Shown: positions 48,514 to 57,574 of the stretch, one piece after another
Numbering within the stretch: the first letter of the stretch is position 1
Layout of the letters: each line of letters starts with the position of its first letter
Assembly: GCA_023424015.1 (NCBI GenBank)
Contig: JAFAEM010000048.1
Coordinates: 62,001 to 126,000 of the forward strand
Direction of reading: 5' to 3'
From: Bacteroidota bacterium
Lineage (GTDB): Bacteria > Bacteroidota > Bacteroidia > Chitinophagales > Chitinophagaceae
DNA length: 64,000 nt
Program-made: the position numbers and the translations under genes
The notes under the pieces: model-generated
Told to the model about the DNA's origin: nothing
Database searches by the model: none
The model's input: the letters and a program-made list of their open reading frames with translations, nothing else

Positions 48514-50049
48514 ATGACAAAAAAAATTCAATCGGCACTTATATCTGTATTTTATAAGGACGGCCTCGAAAATATCGTTAAGCAACTTACCGACCTTGGT
48601 GTTGTCATTTATTCCACCGGCGGCACCCAGACTTTTATCGAAAACCTTGGCATCAGTGTCGTTCCGGTCGAAAACCTCACAAGCTATCCTTCCATCCTTG
48701 GAGGACGTGTAAAAACATTACATCCCTCTGTTTTTGGGGGTATACTCGGAAAACGCGACGAAGCTACCCATGTGCAGGAGATGAAGCAATTCAACATCCC
48801 CGAGATAGACCTGGTGATCGTGGATCTCTATCCTTTTGAGGAAACCGTCGCCAGCACATCGGATGAAAAAGCCATTATCGAAAAGATCGATATCGGTGGA
48901 CCTTCGATGATACGTGGTGCTGCCAAGAACTTTAATGATGTGGTGGTGATCGCGGCAAAAAAAGACTACGGCACACTTGAAAAACTCCTGGAAGAACAAA
49001 AAGGAGAGACCAGTCTCGAACAAAGGAAAACCTTTGCAGCCAAAGCGTTTGAAGTGGTAGCACATTATGATGTAGCTATCGCAAAATATTTTAACCCAAC
49101 TGAATCATTGTATTTCCTCGAGTCTATTCCTGATCCCCGCCCGATGAGATATGGCGAAAATCCACATCAGCCGGGTGTATTTTATGGTCGTTTGGACGAA
49201 TTATTCGAGCAACTCAATGGCAAAGAACTTTCATATAACAACCTCGTGGACGTAGATGCCGCAGTACAGTTGATAAGTGAGTTTGGCACTAACGGTGCGG
49301 GATCAAACAAGGAAATAACATTCGCCATCATAAAACACACAAACGTGTGCGGTGTTGCCCAGCGACCATCTGTTAAACAAGGATGGGATGCCGCGCTTGC
49401 CGGCGACCCTGAAAGTGCTTTTGGCGGCGTACTGGTCACCAACGGTGCGGTAGACAAAGCGACAGCTGATGCCATCAACGAGATATTTTTTGAAGTCCTG
49501 ATCGCCCCGGCATTTGATGAAGAAGCTTTGTCCGTTTTAAGATCAAAGAAGAACAGGATTCTTTTACAATTAAAATCTCTCCCATCTGGCAGTGAACAAT
49601 ATAAATCTGTTCTCAATGGCGTGTTGATCCAGGCTACTGATAGGGGCAATTTCAAAGACTGGGAAGAGGCCGGAGGAAGAACAACCACCCGGGATGAAAG
49701 ATCGGATCTTGAATTTGCCAATATCGTGTGCAAACATTTAAAATCAAACGCGATCGCCCTGGTAAAAAATAAACAACTTGTCGGGAAGGGCTGCGGACAA
49801 ACCAGTCGTATCGATTCATTAAGACAGGCAGTGGAAAAAGCAAAGCAATTTAATTTTGATCTGAATGGCGCCGTTATGGCGAGTGATGCGTTTTTCCCTT
49901 TTAATGATTGTGTACAATTAGGTCATCAGGCCGGTATCGAGGCGTTTATCCAGCCTGGAGGTTCTATTCGCGACAAAGATTCAATTGAATATTGCAAGCA
50001 ACATAATCTGGCGATGGTAATTACCGGTATGAGGCATTTTAAGCATTGA
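48514..50049 (+). CDS. purH: Bifunctional AICAR transformylase / IMP cyclohydrolase
   Basis: Performs the last two steps of purine synthesis, AICAR to FAICAR to IMP. The 511-aa enzyme has the N-terminal cyclohydrolase domain (LGGRVKTLHPSVFGGIL, KIDIGGPSMIRGAAKN) and the C-terminal transformylase domain (RYGENPHQ, KHTNVCGVA, QPGGSIRD). The ATG at 48514 gives MTKKIQSALISVFYK as in homologues; the frame is open 48 bases further upstream inside the hairpin. A heptamer repeat array starts 6 bases after the stop codon. Confidence 0.97.
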   Translation: MTKKIQSALISVFYKDGLENIVKQLTDLGVVIYSTGGTQTFIENLGISVVPVENLTSYPSILGGRVKTLHPSVFGGILGKRDEATHVQEMKQFNIPEIDLVIVDLYPFEETVASTSDEKAIIEKIDIGGPSMIRGAAKNFNDVVVIAAKKDYGTLEKLLEEQKGETSLEQRKTFAAKAFEVVAHYDVAIAKYFNPTESLYFLESIPDPRPMRYGENPHQPGVFYGRLDELFEQLNGKELSYNNLVDVDAAVQLISEFGTNGAGSNKEITFAIIKHTNVCGVAQRPSVKQGWDAALAGDPESAFGGVLVTNGAVDKATADAINEIFFEVLIAPAFDEEALSVLRSKKNRILLQLKSLPSGSEQYKSVLNGVLIQATDRGNFKDWEEAGGRTTTRDERSDLEFANIVCKHLKSNAIALVKNKQLVGKGCGQTSRIDSLRQAVEKAKQFNFDLNGAVMASDAFFPFNDCVQLGHQAGIEAFIQPGGSIRDKDSIEYCKQHNLAMVITGMRHFKH

Positions 50050-50054
50050 GGGCT

Positions 50055-50117
50055 GGATACTGGATACTGGATACTGGATGCTGGATACTGGATACTGGAT
50101 GCTGGATGTGAGATACT
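50055..50117. repeat. Heptamer array GGATRCT, nine units
   Basis: Seven perfect units (GGATACT x3, GGATGCT, GGATACT x2, GGATGCT), then GGATGTG and AGATACT, starting 6 bases after the purH stop codon. The longest of the four arrays of this family in the window. Confidence 0.85.
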
Positions 50118-50129
50118 AGATGAAAGACA

Positions 50130-51137
50130 ATGGCCTTTATCGACTTTAATAAGATCATTATTAAACCCGCGGGTAAATCTCTGCGCAACTTTGCTGTGTT
50201 CAACCCGCTCACGATCCATAAAAAAGGAGTGAGAGCCAAAGCAGTTTTTTGCCTGGCGCTGGTTTGCTTTTTCTGGGGCACCACCTGGATTGCGTCAAAA
50301 GAAGGCGTGCGATATATGCCACCCCTGCAGATGGCCGGCATCCGGCAGCTACTCGGCGGACTTTGTTACGTACTATTTTTTGTTGCGAAGGGTGAAAAAT
50401 GGCCGGGACGCAGGGAATGGCAATCCATTATCATACTAAGTTTTCTAAACTTTATAATTGCAAACGGCCTCAGCACATGGGGACTCAAATACATTTCCGC
50501 TGGACTGGGTGCCATCATCGGCGCAATCTTTCCTTTATGGCTGGTGGTGATCGGGCTTTTTTCAGCGAAAACAAAAATGCCCAGGCTGGCGATAATGGGA
50601 TTGCTGTTAGGGTTTGGCGGAGTGTGTATCATCTTCTATGAGCACCTGCAGGATTTTTTCATCGCCGACTTTCGGTTTGGTATTTTCCTTTCCCTGCTTG
50701 CTACCTGGGGCTGGGCATTTGGCACCATCTATACAAAAAAATACGCGGCCAAATTCAACCCATATTTCAGCATCGGCTTGCAAATGGTGATATCCGGTAT
50801 TGCTTTGTCCATCACCTCTTATAATTCCGGGAATGCGGTGTCAGTGGTAAATATTCCCTGGCAATCCTGGGCGGCGATAGCATACCTGGTGATATTTGGT
50901 TCTGTAGTTTCCTTTATTGCTTACCTCTACGCATTGCAGAATCTCTCCACAGAACAGGCCTCGCTTTATGCCTATGTTAACCCGATTGTGGCGGTACTGC
51001 TCGGCTGGCTGATATTTTCTGAAAGCCTGACCATTTTTATCGCGGTGGGAGGATTGGTGACACTGGCAGGTGTATACCTGGTCAACAAAGCCTATAAAGT
51101 ATCGGCAACGACAATACCCGAAACAGAAGGTTTGTAA
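50130..51137 (+). CDS. EamA-family (DMT) transporter
   Basis: A 335-aa inner-membrane protein with ten helices in two EamA repeats: GLALVCFFWGTTWIASKEGVRY at the first repeat and the second repeat starting near FGIFLSLLATWGWAFGTIYTKKY. The drug/metabolite superfamily exports amino acids, metabolites or drugs; the substrate is unknown. Residues 1-33 are not membrane-like. A GTG at 50229 would start directly at the first helix and may be the true start. Positioned downstream of the purH heptamer array, so probably not in the purH operon. Confidence 0.88.
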   Translation: MAFIDFNKIIIKPAGKSLRNFAVFNPLTIHKKGVRAKAVFCLALVCFFWGTTWIASKEGVRYMPPLQMAGIRQLLGGLCYVLFFVAKGEKWPGRREWQSIIILSFLNFIIANGLSTWGLKYISAGLGAIIGAIFPLWLVVIGLFSAKTKMPRLAIMGLLLGFGGVCIIFYEHLQDFFIADFRFGIFLSLLATWGWAFGTIYTKKYAAKFNPYFSIGLQMVISGIALSITSYNSGNAVSVVNIPWQSWAAIAYLVIFGSVVSFIAYLYALQNLSTEQASLYAYVNPIVAVLLGWLIFSESLTIFIAVGGLVTLAGVYLVNKAYKVSATTIPETEGL

Positions 51138-51147
51138 TAAGGGAGAC

Positions 51148-52455
51148 CTATACTTTTTCAGCGGTTTCCCTGATAAACTCTTCGTACACCTGCTTCCATT
51201 CCCCGAACACTTTTTCGCTACCCAGGAAATGATTATGCCAGATCGTGATTAGCATTCCCCCTACTGATTTCACAACTTTACGATATTCCCTCATTTCCTC
51301 AAGCGCCTGTTGGGCTGTAAATTTTTGCTCATAGAAAGAATTGGCTTCCATATAACAAAACGGGAATAACATCAGATCCGTTTGCTTTTCCTCCTGCAGA
51401 TCATACCAGTAAAAAGGAGTTGTTACGGAAGCGCGAAATCCATTGATACTACCATATCCCATCGAAAAATCATATCGAATACCCACGTCGAGAAGGCGCC
51501 GGTAAGTGTCAGGCAGGTCAACTCTGATATAATGTTGCCTTGACGATAAACAACCCGAACCTGTTATACGCGACAGTGTTTCGATCTCTTTTTTTAATAA
51601 CTCATATTCATCACCACTTCGCCATGATGGGTGTAGTCCAATCGGGTACCTGATAAAGTGGTCCCTGATCAATTGCTGAAGTTCCGTCCGGTTGGGAGAT
51701 ATATTCCTGTCATACTTTCCCTTTTTGTCAGCAACAAGAAAAAAATAATACGGCTTCAGCTTGTAGTTTTCATGCAACTTGTTCAACCATCCATAACAAT
51801 CATATGGATCCCTGCTCTTCTTTCTTAATACACGCATACGTTCGGCATTTTGCTTCCAATCCCCGCGAAACGCGGATTTCAAAAAACCGCCGAGGTTGCG
51901 CTGCCATCCTTTACTTTTATAAGACCATGCAATATCAATATCGTAAGTGGGAACAAACGTAAAAGCCTGGGTCGGTGTGCTGAAGGATGAAACCCTGTCA
52001 CGAAAGGCGGATTTAAAATCGTTCCACCAGATATTTACCAGGGGGGTCCCCAGGAATTTTTCCCTGTATGAAATTGAATTCTCATGAGCATACCGGCCAT
52101 ACATATCTTTGCTATGTGGCAGATATTCTTCATAACGGGTGAGCAGGTAAAAACTGGCAGCAAATATATCGAAGGGCCAGTCACCTTCGGTGCTGAAAAA
52201 AAACTTGCGGCCATCCTTTTCCGAGCATTGAATTTGCTGTGGCGTAACAGTCGTTTCAAATAATAAGCTGTGAGGCTTTATCCAGCATTCGTCATCAGAA
52301 ATTCTCAGCGGGCTATAATTTATTTTCCCTGAACCGGATGCGAGGTACTGGTTTTTGTCGGTGCTAAGTTCGAAAGACTTCCCTGCAATCAGCTTTCCGG
52401 CAAATTCAGCAATATACTGCAGGCGCGGGCTTATGTTTTCAGTATAGATCAGCAC
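51148..52455 (-). CDS. Polysaccharide-deacetylase-like protein
   Basis: A 435-aa protein of the Bacteroidota type in which a polysaccharide-deacetylase (NodB-like) barrel follows an N-terminal domain (residues ~1-150, DUF7033-like). The barrel opens with FVPTYDIDIAWSYK, has IGLHPSW and ends with ITIWHNHFLG; the Asp-Asp-His-His metal pattern is only partly recognisable. Such enzymes deacetylate cell-wall or capsular sugars. It lies 7 bases after lutB, in an operon with lutB and DUF3109, so its link to lactate use is unclear. Confidence 0.8.
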   Translation of the reverse strand: MLIYTENISPRLQYIAEFAGKLIAGKSFELSTDKNQYLASGSGKINYSPLRISDDECWIKPHSLLFETTVTPQQIQCSEKDGRKFFFSTEGDWPFDIFAASFYLLTRYEEYLPHSKDMYGRYAHENSISYREKFLGTPLVNIWWNDFKSAFRDRVSSFSTPTQAFTFVPTYDIDIAWSYKSKGWQRNLGGFLKSAFRGDWKQNAERMRVLRKKSRDPYDCYGWLNKLHENYKLKPYYFFLVADKKGKYDRNISPNRTELQQLIRDHFIRYPIGLHPSWRSGDEYELLKKEIETLSRITGSGCLSSRQHYIRVDLPDTYRRLLDVGIRYDFSMGYGSINGFRASVTTPFYWYDLQEEKQTDLMLFPFCYMEANSFYEQKFTAQQALEEMREYRKVVKSVGGMLITIWHNHFLGSEKVFGEWKQVYEEFIRETAEKV

Positions 52456-52462
52456 GGGTAAT

Positions 52463-53839
52463 CTATTTTCCTTTTTTCTCCTTCCACTGCTGGTTGAAAG
52501 ATTTTTTGGGGAAGCTCAGTTTGCCGCGATGCTCTGACCAGGATTTTCCAATCAGGTTAACCATCCTGGTCTTCATCCCGCCATTAGCCATATTCATCCA
52601 GCCTCGTTTAAGCATCGCAATCTTCCACATTTTCCAGGCCATTTTTTCTGAAAACGGTGCCAGCCCTTTTTCAGCTGCGGCATGGCGGTTCTCCAAAAGC
52701 AGCTCATGCAGGTTTATCTTCACCGCGCATACCTCGGTACAGTTTCCACAAAGCGATGAAGCATGACTGAGGTGCTTCCACTCACCAAGATCTTTTAGGT
52801 TTGGCGTGATCACCGAACCAATGGGACCACTGTACGTGGAAGCATATGTATGTCCACCAATGTTTTTATAAACCGGGCAGGCATTTAAACAGGCCCCACA
52901 ACGGATACAATACAGGCTTTCCCTTTGCTTTTCATCCGCCAGGATTTTGGTTCGACCATTATCCAGCAGGATCACGTACATCTCATCGGGACCGTCGGTT
53001 TCATTGGCTTGCCGGGGACCTGTGAAGACGGTATTATAAGATGTGATCTTCTGACCCGTGCCAAAAGTGGCTAATAAAGGCCAGAACAACGACAGGTCAG
53101 TGAGCGTTGGGATCACTTTTTCGATACCCACAATCACAATATGAGTGCGGGGCATAGAGGAACTCAGTCTGCCGTTGCCTTCATTCTCGGTAACGGCGAT
53201 ACCCCCGATATCTGCAATGATAAAATTGGCGCCTGTGATCCCAATCTCCGCGTTGCGATATTTCTCTCTAAGTACTTCTCTTGCCACAAGGGTCAGTTGC
53301 TCGGGGGTCAGCTTCGGATCTGTACCCAGTTTTTCTGCAAATAGCTTCGCTATATCCTCCTTACTCTTGTGCATAGCCGGAGTTACGATATGGTAAGGTG
53401 GTTCGCCGTCGAGTTGCTGGATATATTCGCCGAGATCAGTTTCAATACTTTCAATACCGATCTTTTCGAGAAATGCGTTCAGGTGAATCTCTTCCGTCAC
53501 CATACTTTTACTTTTCACCAGCGACTTACATTGCTTCTCCTCGCAAATTCTTTTTACAATGTCAAGTGCTTGTTCCGCATCCTCGGCCCATTCCACCCTC
53601 GTTCCGCGGCTGCTGATGGCAGCTTCAAATGTTTCAAGCTGGGAATCGAGATTTTCTATAGCCCGCCATTTTGCATTCTTGGCTCGTTCACGGGCTACAG
53701 TTAACTCGGCAAACTGTAGCTTGCCCTGTGGTACTGCCGCATTGTATTTGCCAATATTAAAGTTGATGGTCTTGCGATGAGCGAGGTCGGCTGCTTTTTC
53801 CCTGCTTTTGGCATTAAACGCTTCAGCTGTTTCTTTCAC
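52463..53839 (-). CDS. lutB: Lactate utilisation iron-sulfur protein
   Basis: A 458-aa LutB/LldF-like protein. The N-terminal LUD domain (~60-300, ENEGNGRLSSSMPRTHIVI, GANFIIADIGGIAVTE) is followed by two 4Fe-4S clusters in CIRCGACLNACPVYK (~312-326) and CGNCTEVCAVKINLHELL (~360-378). LutB, with LutA and LutC, oxidises L-lactate to pyruvate in the cytoplasm and passes electrons on. A lutC homologue lies 24 kb away (27650-28285). Preceded by DUF3109 at 5 bases and followed by the deacetylase at 7 bases. Confidence 0.93.
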   Translation of the reverse strand: MKETAEAFNAKSREKAADLAHRKTINFNIGKYNAAVPQGKLQFAELTVARERAKNAKWRAIENLDSQLETFEAAISSRGTRVEWAEDAEQALDIVKRICEEKQCKSLVKSKSMVTEEIHLNAFLEKIGIESIETDLGEYIQQLDGEPPYHIVTPAMHKSKEDIAKLFAEKLGTDPKLTPEQLTLVAREVLREKYRNAEIGITGANFIIADIGGIAVTENEGNGRLSSSMPRTHIVIVGIEKVIPTLTDLSLFWPLLATFGTGQKITSYNTVFTGPRQANETDGPDEMYVILLDNGRTKILADEKQRESLYCIRCGACLNACPVYKNIGGHTYASTYSGPIGSVITPNLKDLGEWKHLSHASSLCGNCTEVCAVKINLHELLLENRHAAAEKGLAPFSEKMAWKMWKIAMLKRGWMNMANGGMKTRMVNLIGKSWSEHRGKLSFPKKSFNQQWKEKKGK

Positions 53840-53844
53840 CAGAG

Positions 53845-54441
53845 TTATTTTTCCGTTTCAGTATAATATTCCTTGGCAACTGTATCCAGCGCCTCATAAA
53901 ATTCTTTCCCGAATTTACGTATCAATGGCTCCTTTAAAAACTTATAAACCGGAATTTTCAGGTTTTCACCGAGCGCGCAGGCAGGCTGGCACATCTTTTC
54001 CCTTGGCGAATAATTTACCCTTGTATAGTCGCCGTGCTTGCCGGCTTTCGCAATGATGGGATAAAGATGACAACTAATGGGCTTTTTCCAGGCAATTTTT
54101 CCATCGTAGTAAGCCTGTTCGAAGGCACATTTGATCAAGCCGTTGGGCTCACGGTAGCCATATACGCAAATTTCATTGTCACTCGGTAATACAGGAGTTA
54201 CCCATCCAAATTCCTTGTCGTAGACATGATGCCCGACTCTTTCTATTTCTTCGATCGCGGGACGTGTCAGGTAGGGTTTAACCTGCTCGTATACATCCGC
54301 AATGATCTTCAACTCCGTGTTGTCGAGCGGGGCACCGGCATCACCATCCTCGCAACACCCCCCCTTGCATTTACCGAGGTCACAGACAAATTGCTTTTCC
54401 ACCACATCCTCACTGATCAATACATTATCTATAACTATCAC
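53845..54441 (-). CDS. DUF3109 family cysteine-rich protein
   Basis: A 198-aa protein with the cysteine block CDLGKCKGGCC (residues ~20-30) and further Cys in ENGLIKCAFEQAYY, PISCHLYP and KMCQPACALG, as in the DUF3109 family, related to YkgJ-type Fe-S or zinc-binding proteins. Function unknown. The start is set at GTG 54441, not at TTG 54459: the -7 box (54457-54464) covers that TTG, so the message begins after it, and VIVIDNVLISEDVVEKQFVC aligns with homologous starts. First gene of the operon with lutB and the deacetylase. Confidence 0.9.
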   Translation of the reverse strand: MIVIDNVLISEDVVEKQFVCDLGKCKGGCCEDGDAGAPLDNTELKIIADVYEQVKPYLTRPAIEEIERVGHHVYDKEFGWVTPVLPSDNEICVYGYREPNGLIKCAFEQAYYDGKIAWKKPISCHLYPIIAKAGKHGDYTRVNYSPREKMCQPACALGENLKIPVYKFLKEPLIRKFGKEFYEALDTVAKEYYTETEK

Positions 54442-54456
54442 AGAACAGTTTTGGCG

Positions 54457-54464
54457 CAAAGGTA
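54457..54464 (-). promoter_or_regulatory. -7 promoter box of the DUF3109-lutB operon
   Basis: Minus strand TACCTTTG, a full consensus match, 16 bases before the GTG start at 54441. It lies just after the stop codon of the TPR gene. Confidence 0.6.
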
Positions 54465-54475
54465 CAACCTGCCCA

Positions 54476-56260
54476 TCAAGCTGTAGGCTTTTTTCTTCGT
54501 ATCACCCTATCTAGCAGTCCTTTGCCGGTGGCGGTTAAGCGATTATGGGATGTCAGGTAATGGATCACTTTATGCTCTAGCCAGTGATGGGCCGGCAATA
54601 GCACCGCTGCCAGCAGGATCATGAAGAGAAGGTCTTTCCAGGGTTCACCCTGTGTTACGGAATAGATATTCTTTTTAAATATCAGGAAGATGAACTCAAA
54701 AAACATCAGGAATGCGAAAAAGCCGATCATCCTGATCGTTGTCTTCGAAACTTTGAACATTCCCATCATCACCATCAGAATAAAGAGCCCGGCAATACCG
54801 ATAGTAATAAGAAGATACTGGATATTGTCCCGCTTTCTTTTCTGCTCCAGTTTCTCCCTGGCAATACGCTCCTGACGTTGCTGCTCGTCAGCTACTTCTA
54901 CCTGCATCAGGTCTCGTTCCTTTCCAAGCTTATCGAGACTGTCTTTATACTGGTAATTCAGGGATGAATAGTACAGGGCTTGTCTGTAATCACCTTGTAT
55001 TCGGTAGAGCGAATCCAATTGTATGGACACTTCACTCATTTGCTCAAGGCGTCCGATCTCATCGGCGAGTTGTTTGGCTTTATTAAAATACCCGATCGCC
55101 TTATCATATTCGCCTGTCATTTTGTAAAGCATTCCCAATTGGTAATTATATCCTAGTTTATTCCCGCTATTAACGTCTTTCTCAAAAAACGGCGCAACCT
55201 TATTATAGTAATACCGGGCCGAATCATATTTTCCCAGCCTCGAATAAATATATCCATACGACTGGTCAACGAAATGACCGAAGTTGAGTGAAGTGAGATA
55301 ATTTTTTAGCTGTGGCTTTGAATCAAAATAGGCGAGGGCTTTTTGAGGTTGATCCGCCGACAGATAGTTGTTGATAATGCTACGGTATGACAGGGCTTTG
55401 ATTGGTTCAAACTTCAACGAGTCGGCAACGGCCAGCGATCGTTCATAATAATGCGTGGCCATTTCATAGTTCTTTTTAAATCCGTACAGGTCGCCGATAC
55501 GCACAAGATCCTGAACCTTATTATAAGGCGACTGCCCGGACTTAATCTGGTCAGCCAATTTAAGAGCCATCGCCTGGTAATCGATAGCCTTGTCGTAGTC
55601 GCTGATACCAGCATAAAAAGACGACAACCTGATATAAGTGATCCTTAGCAGGGAATTATTTCTTAATTCTTCTGACAAACGAAGCGCGGTCATATAGTTC
55701 CGCAGCGAAAGAAGTTTCTCATTCTTGACGAGGTACACTGTACCAAATTCAAGATGTACCCTTGCGAAAATACTATCCTGCTTAAGTGTTGCTGCATAAG
55801 AATATGCCTGGTTGCAATAATCAAGCGCTTTCCCGGCATCCGGAATATATCGGGACACCTCTGAAAGTAACAGATAAGCCTTAATCATTTCAGCTTCCAG
55901 CCTGTTTTGGCGGGCCAATTCGAGCCCTTTCTTATAATAAGTAATGGCCTTTTGAATATTCTCCGTACGACCAGATAGGTATGAATATCGTTCGCCATTG
56001 GTAAGCAGGGCATCCACCATCAGTTTCCGGTCACGTGAGGATTCAGCAACTTCGATCATTTGCAGTCCATAGCGCTCTGCTTCTGCCAAATCAATATTCA
56101 TCAATGTGCGGGAGAGATAACCCAGTTGCTCTACTTTCTCCTCGTCGGTTTTAGCGTTAGCGACATTCGCTTTCATTGAATCGACGACATACATCCGTGA
56201 CTGCGTGAAGCCACATACCGGCACTACGGCCAGTAGCAGGATCGCGATTAGTTTTCTCAT
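54476..56260 (-). CDS. TPR-repeat protein with C-terminal membrane helices
   Basis: A 594-aa protein with a signal peptide (MRKLIAILLLAVVPVCGFTQ), at least eight TPR motifs between ~45 and ~455 (KAITYYKKGLELARQN, KAIDYQAMALKLADQ, KAIGYFNKAKQLADE), a coiled coil at ~455-490 (KERDLMQVEVADEQQRQ) and three membrane helices at ~493-570. The periplasmic TPR part plus membrane part is the layout of Bacteroidota TPR sensor kinases, but the cytoplasmic output domain is missing: after the last helix only ~25 residues remain, strongly basic. Stand-alone gene. Confidence 0.85.
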   Translation of the reverse strand: MRKLIAILLLAVVPVCGFTQSRMYVVDSMKANVANAKTDEEKVEQLGYLSRTLMNIDLAEAERYGLQMIEVAESSRDRKLMVDALLTNGERYSYLSGRTENIQKAITYYKKGLELARQNRLEAEMIKAYLLLSEVSRYIPDAGKALDYCNQAYSYAATLKQDSIFARVHLEFGTVYLVKNEKLLSLRNYMTALRLSEELRNNSLLRITYIRLSSFYAGISDYDKAIDYQAMALKLADQIKSGQSPYNKVQDLVRIGDLYGFKKNYEMATHYYERSLAVADSLKFEPIKALSYRSIINNYLSADQPQKALAYFDSKPQLKNYLTSLNFGHFVDQSYGYIYSRLGKYDSARYYYNKVAPFFEKDVNSGNKLGYNYQLGMLYKMTGEYDKAIGYFNKAKQLADEIGRLEQMSEVSIQLDSLYRIQGDYRQALYYSSLNYQYKDSLDKLGKERDLMQVEVADEQQRQERIAREKLEQKRKRDNIQYLLITIGIAGLFILMVMMGMFKVSKTTIRMIGFFAFLMFFEFIFLIFKKNIYSVTQGEPWKDLLFMILLAAVLLPAHHWLEHKVIHYLTSHNRLTATGKGLLDRVIRRKKPTA

Positions 56261-56352
56261 TCTTCAATGTAAGATTTTTCCTTAACATTTTTCTAACGCG
56301 GAACTTGTGTGGAGTATCGGGTCAGACGAATCTAAATTGTAAACCAACCGTT

Positions 56353-57027
56353 ATGACCAACTCGCGGCGGGCCACCTCTTACAAAGCTGCCAAAGCTATT
56401 TTTCGTTTGATCTTTTGGATTCCTGTCATTGCATTCAGTCTTTTATTGGTTTATAATACCGTTCCCTATTTTTCCTTTCAGAAAGAATTTTCATTTATAC
56501 AGGAGAGAAGTTTGCTATTCGGTAACCCATTTTACAATGCTTCATTCTATGTACACATATTTGCAGGTGCTGTCTGTATACTTACAGCGCTTATACAATT
56601 CTCACGATATATTCTCAGAAAAACAAAATCCATACATCGCTGGTCAGGTAAGTTGTATGTTTTTGTAGTTCTATTCCTGGGTGCGCCTACCGGCCTCTAC
56701 ATGTCATTCTTTGCAAAGGGAAGCTTTTGGGAAAGATGTCTCTTTCTTTTTATGGCGATCACCTGGTTTATTACTACACTAAAAGGATTAAACACGATTC
56801 AGAAGAAAAATATCCTGGCACACAAGATTTGGATGATCCGTTCATATGCCATGGCCATGACGGCTGTTACTTTCCGTATCTATCATATTATTTTCTACCT
56901 GTTGGAATGGGACCAACTTGAAAACTATGAAATCTCACTCTGGATAAGTGTGCTGGGCAATATGTTGGTAGCGGAATGGATCATCCACCGCAACAGCAGA
57001 TCCTACCTTAAATCCTTTAAGGCATAA
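56353..57027 (+). CDS. DUF2306 membrane protein
   Basis: A 224-aa polytopic protein with six or seven helices. The signature ASFYVHIFAGAVCILTALIQF and SIHRWSGKLYVF (His positions resembling heme or metal ligands) match the DUF2306 family. The ATG at 56353 is a better start than 56305. The frame's next neighbour, a small membrane protein, is 25 bases downstream and may be co-transcribed. Function unknown. Confidence 0.85.
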   Translation: MTNSRRATSYKAAKAIFRLIFWIPVIAFSLLLVYNTVPYFSFQKEFSFIQERSLLFGNPFYNASFYVHIFAGAVCILTALIQFSRYILRKTKSIHRWSGKLYVFVVLFLGAPTGLYMSFFAKGSFWERCLFLFMAITWFITTLKGLNTIQKKNILAHKIWMIRSYAMAMTAVTFRIYHIIFYLLEWDQLENYEISLWISVLGNMLVAEWIIHRNSRSYLKSFKA

Positions 57028-57052
57028 GACGAAACCTTTAAACTTCAGCAAT

Positions 57053-57412
57053 ATGAAATCAATCCTCTATGTAGGTGGTGCACTGATGATAGCCGCCGGA
57101 ATCTATGGCTTTGCCGATTTTAAGAAAACAAATGCCAACCCCGAATTTAAATCCCTGTACCAGGAAAAAGAGATTTTTACTCCAGTAACCCCTGCCGAAA
57201 CCCGCCTGGAACCCACAAGGGACGTGATCTTCGAGCCTGTCAGGGAAATGAGCAGCCCGGAAAAAACAGGATCGAAACAGGCACAAACAAAAAAATCCAA
57301 GTCCGTCAAAAAATCAGAGAAAGAATTAGATCCCGAGTTATTCAGTCGAGCCCCGCTCGGGGAAATCCCGAAAGTGGCAAAGAAGCCATTGGCGAAATCC
57401 AATGGGGAGTAA
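57053..57412 (+). CDS. Hypothetical single-helix membrane-anchored protein
   Basis: A 119-aa protein with an N-terminal helix (~4-21, ILYVGGALMIAAGIYGFA) and a long hydrophilic tail, rich in Lys, Pro and Glu (KKSKSVKKSEKELDPE), probably disordered. No conserved motif is recognised. It follows the DUF2306 gene closely and may form a pair with it. The 57413-57574 gap after it has a 9-bp inverted repeat (57424-57432 and 57494-57502) but no classic terminator. Confidence 0.6.
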   Translation: MKSILYVGGALMIAAGIYGFADFKKTNANPEFKSLYQEKEIFTPVTPAETRLEPTRDVIFEPVREMSSPEKTGSKQAQTKKSKSVKKSEKELDPELFSRAPLGEIPKVAKKPLAKSNGE

Positions 57413-57574
57413 CCCATCAAATTGAGCCTGGAATGTATACCGTGATATGAGATGATTAAAGTCAGATGGCCTGCAGAATTATCACTTATCATACCAGGCT
57501 CATTACTTTAGCTCTTCGCTATCGCAAACGAAAGAATAATCCAGATCTTACCAATACGTCAATGCAAATGACAC

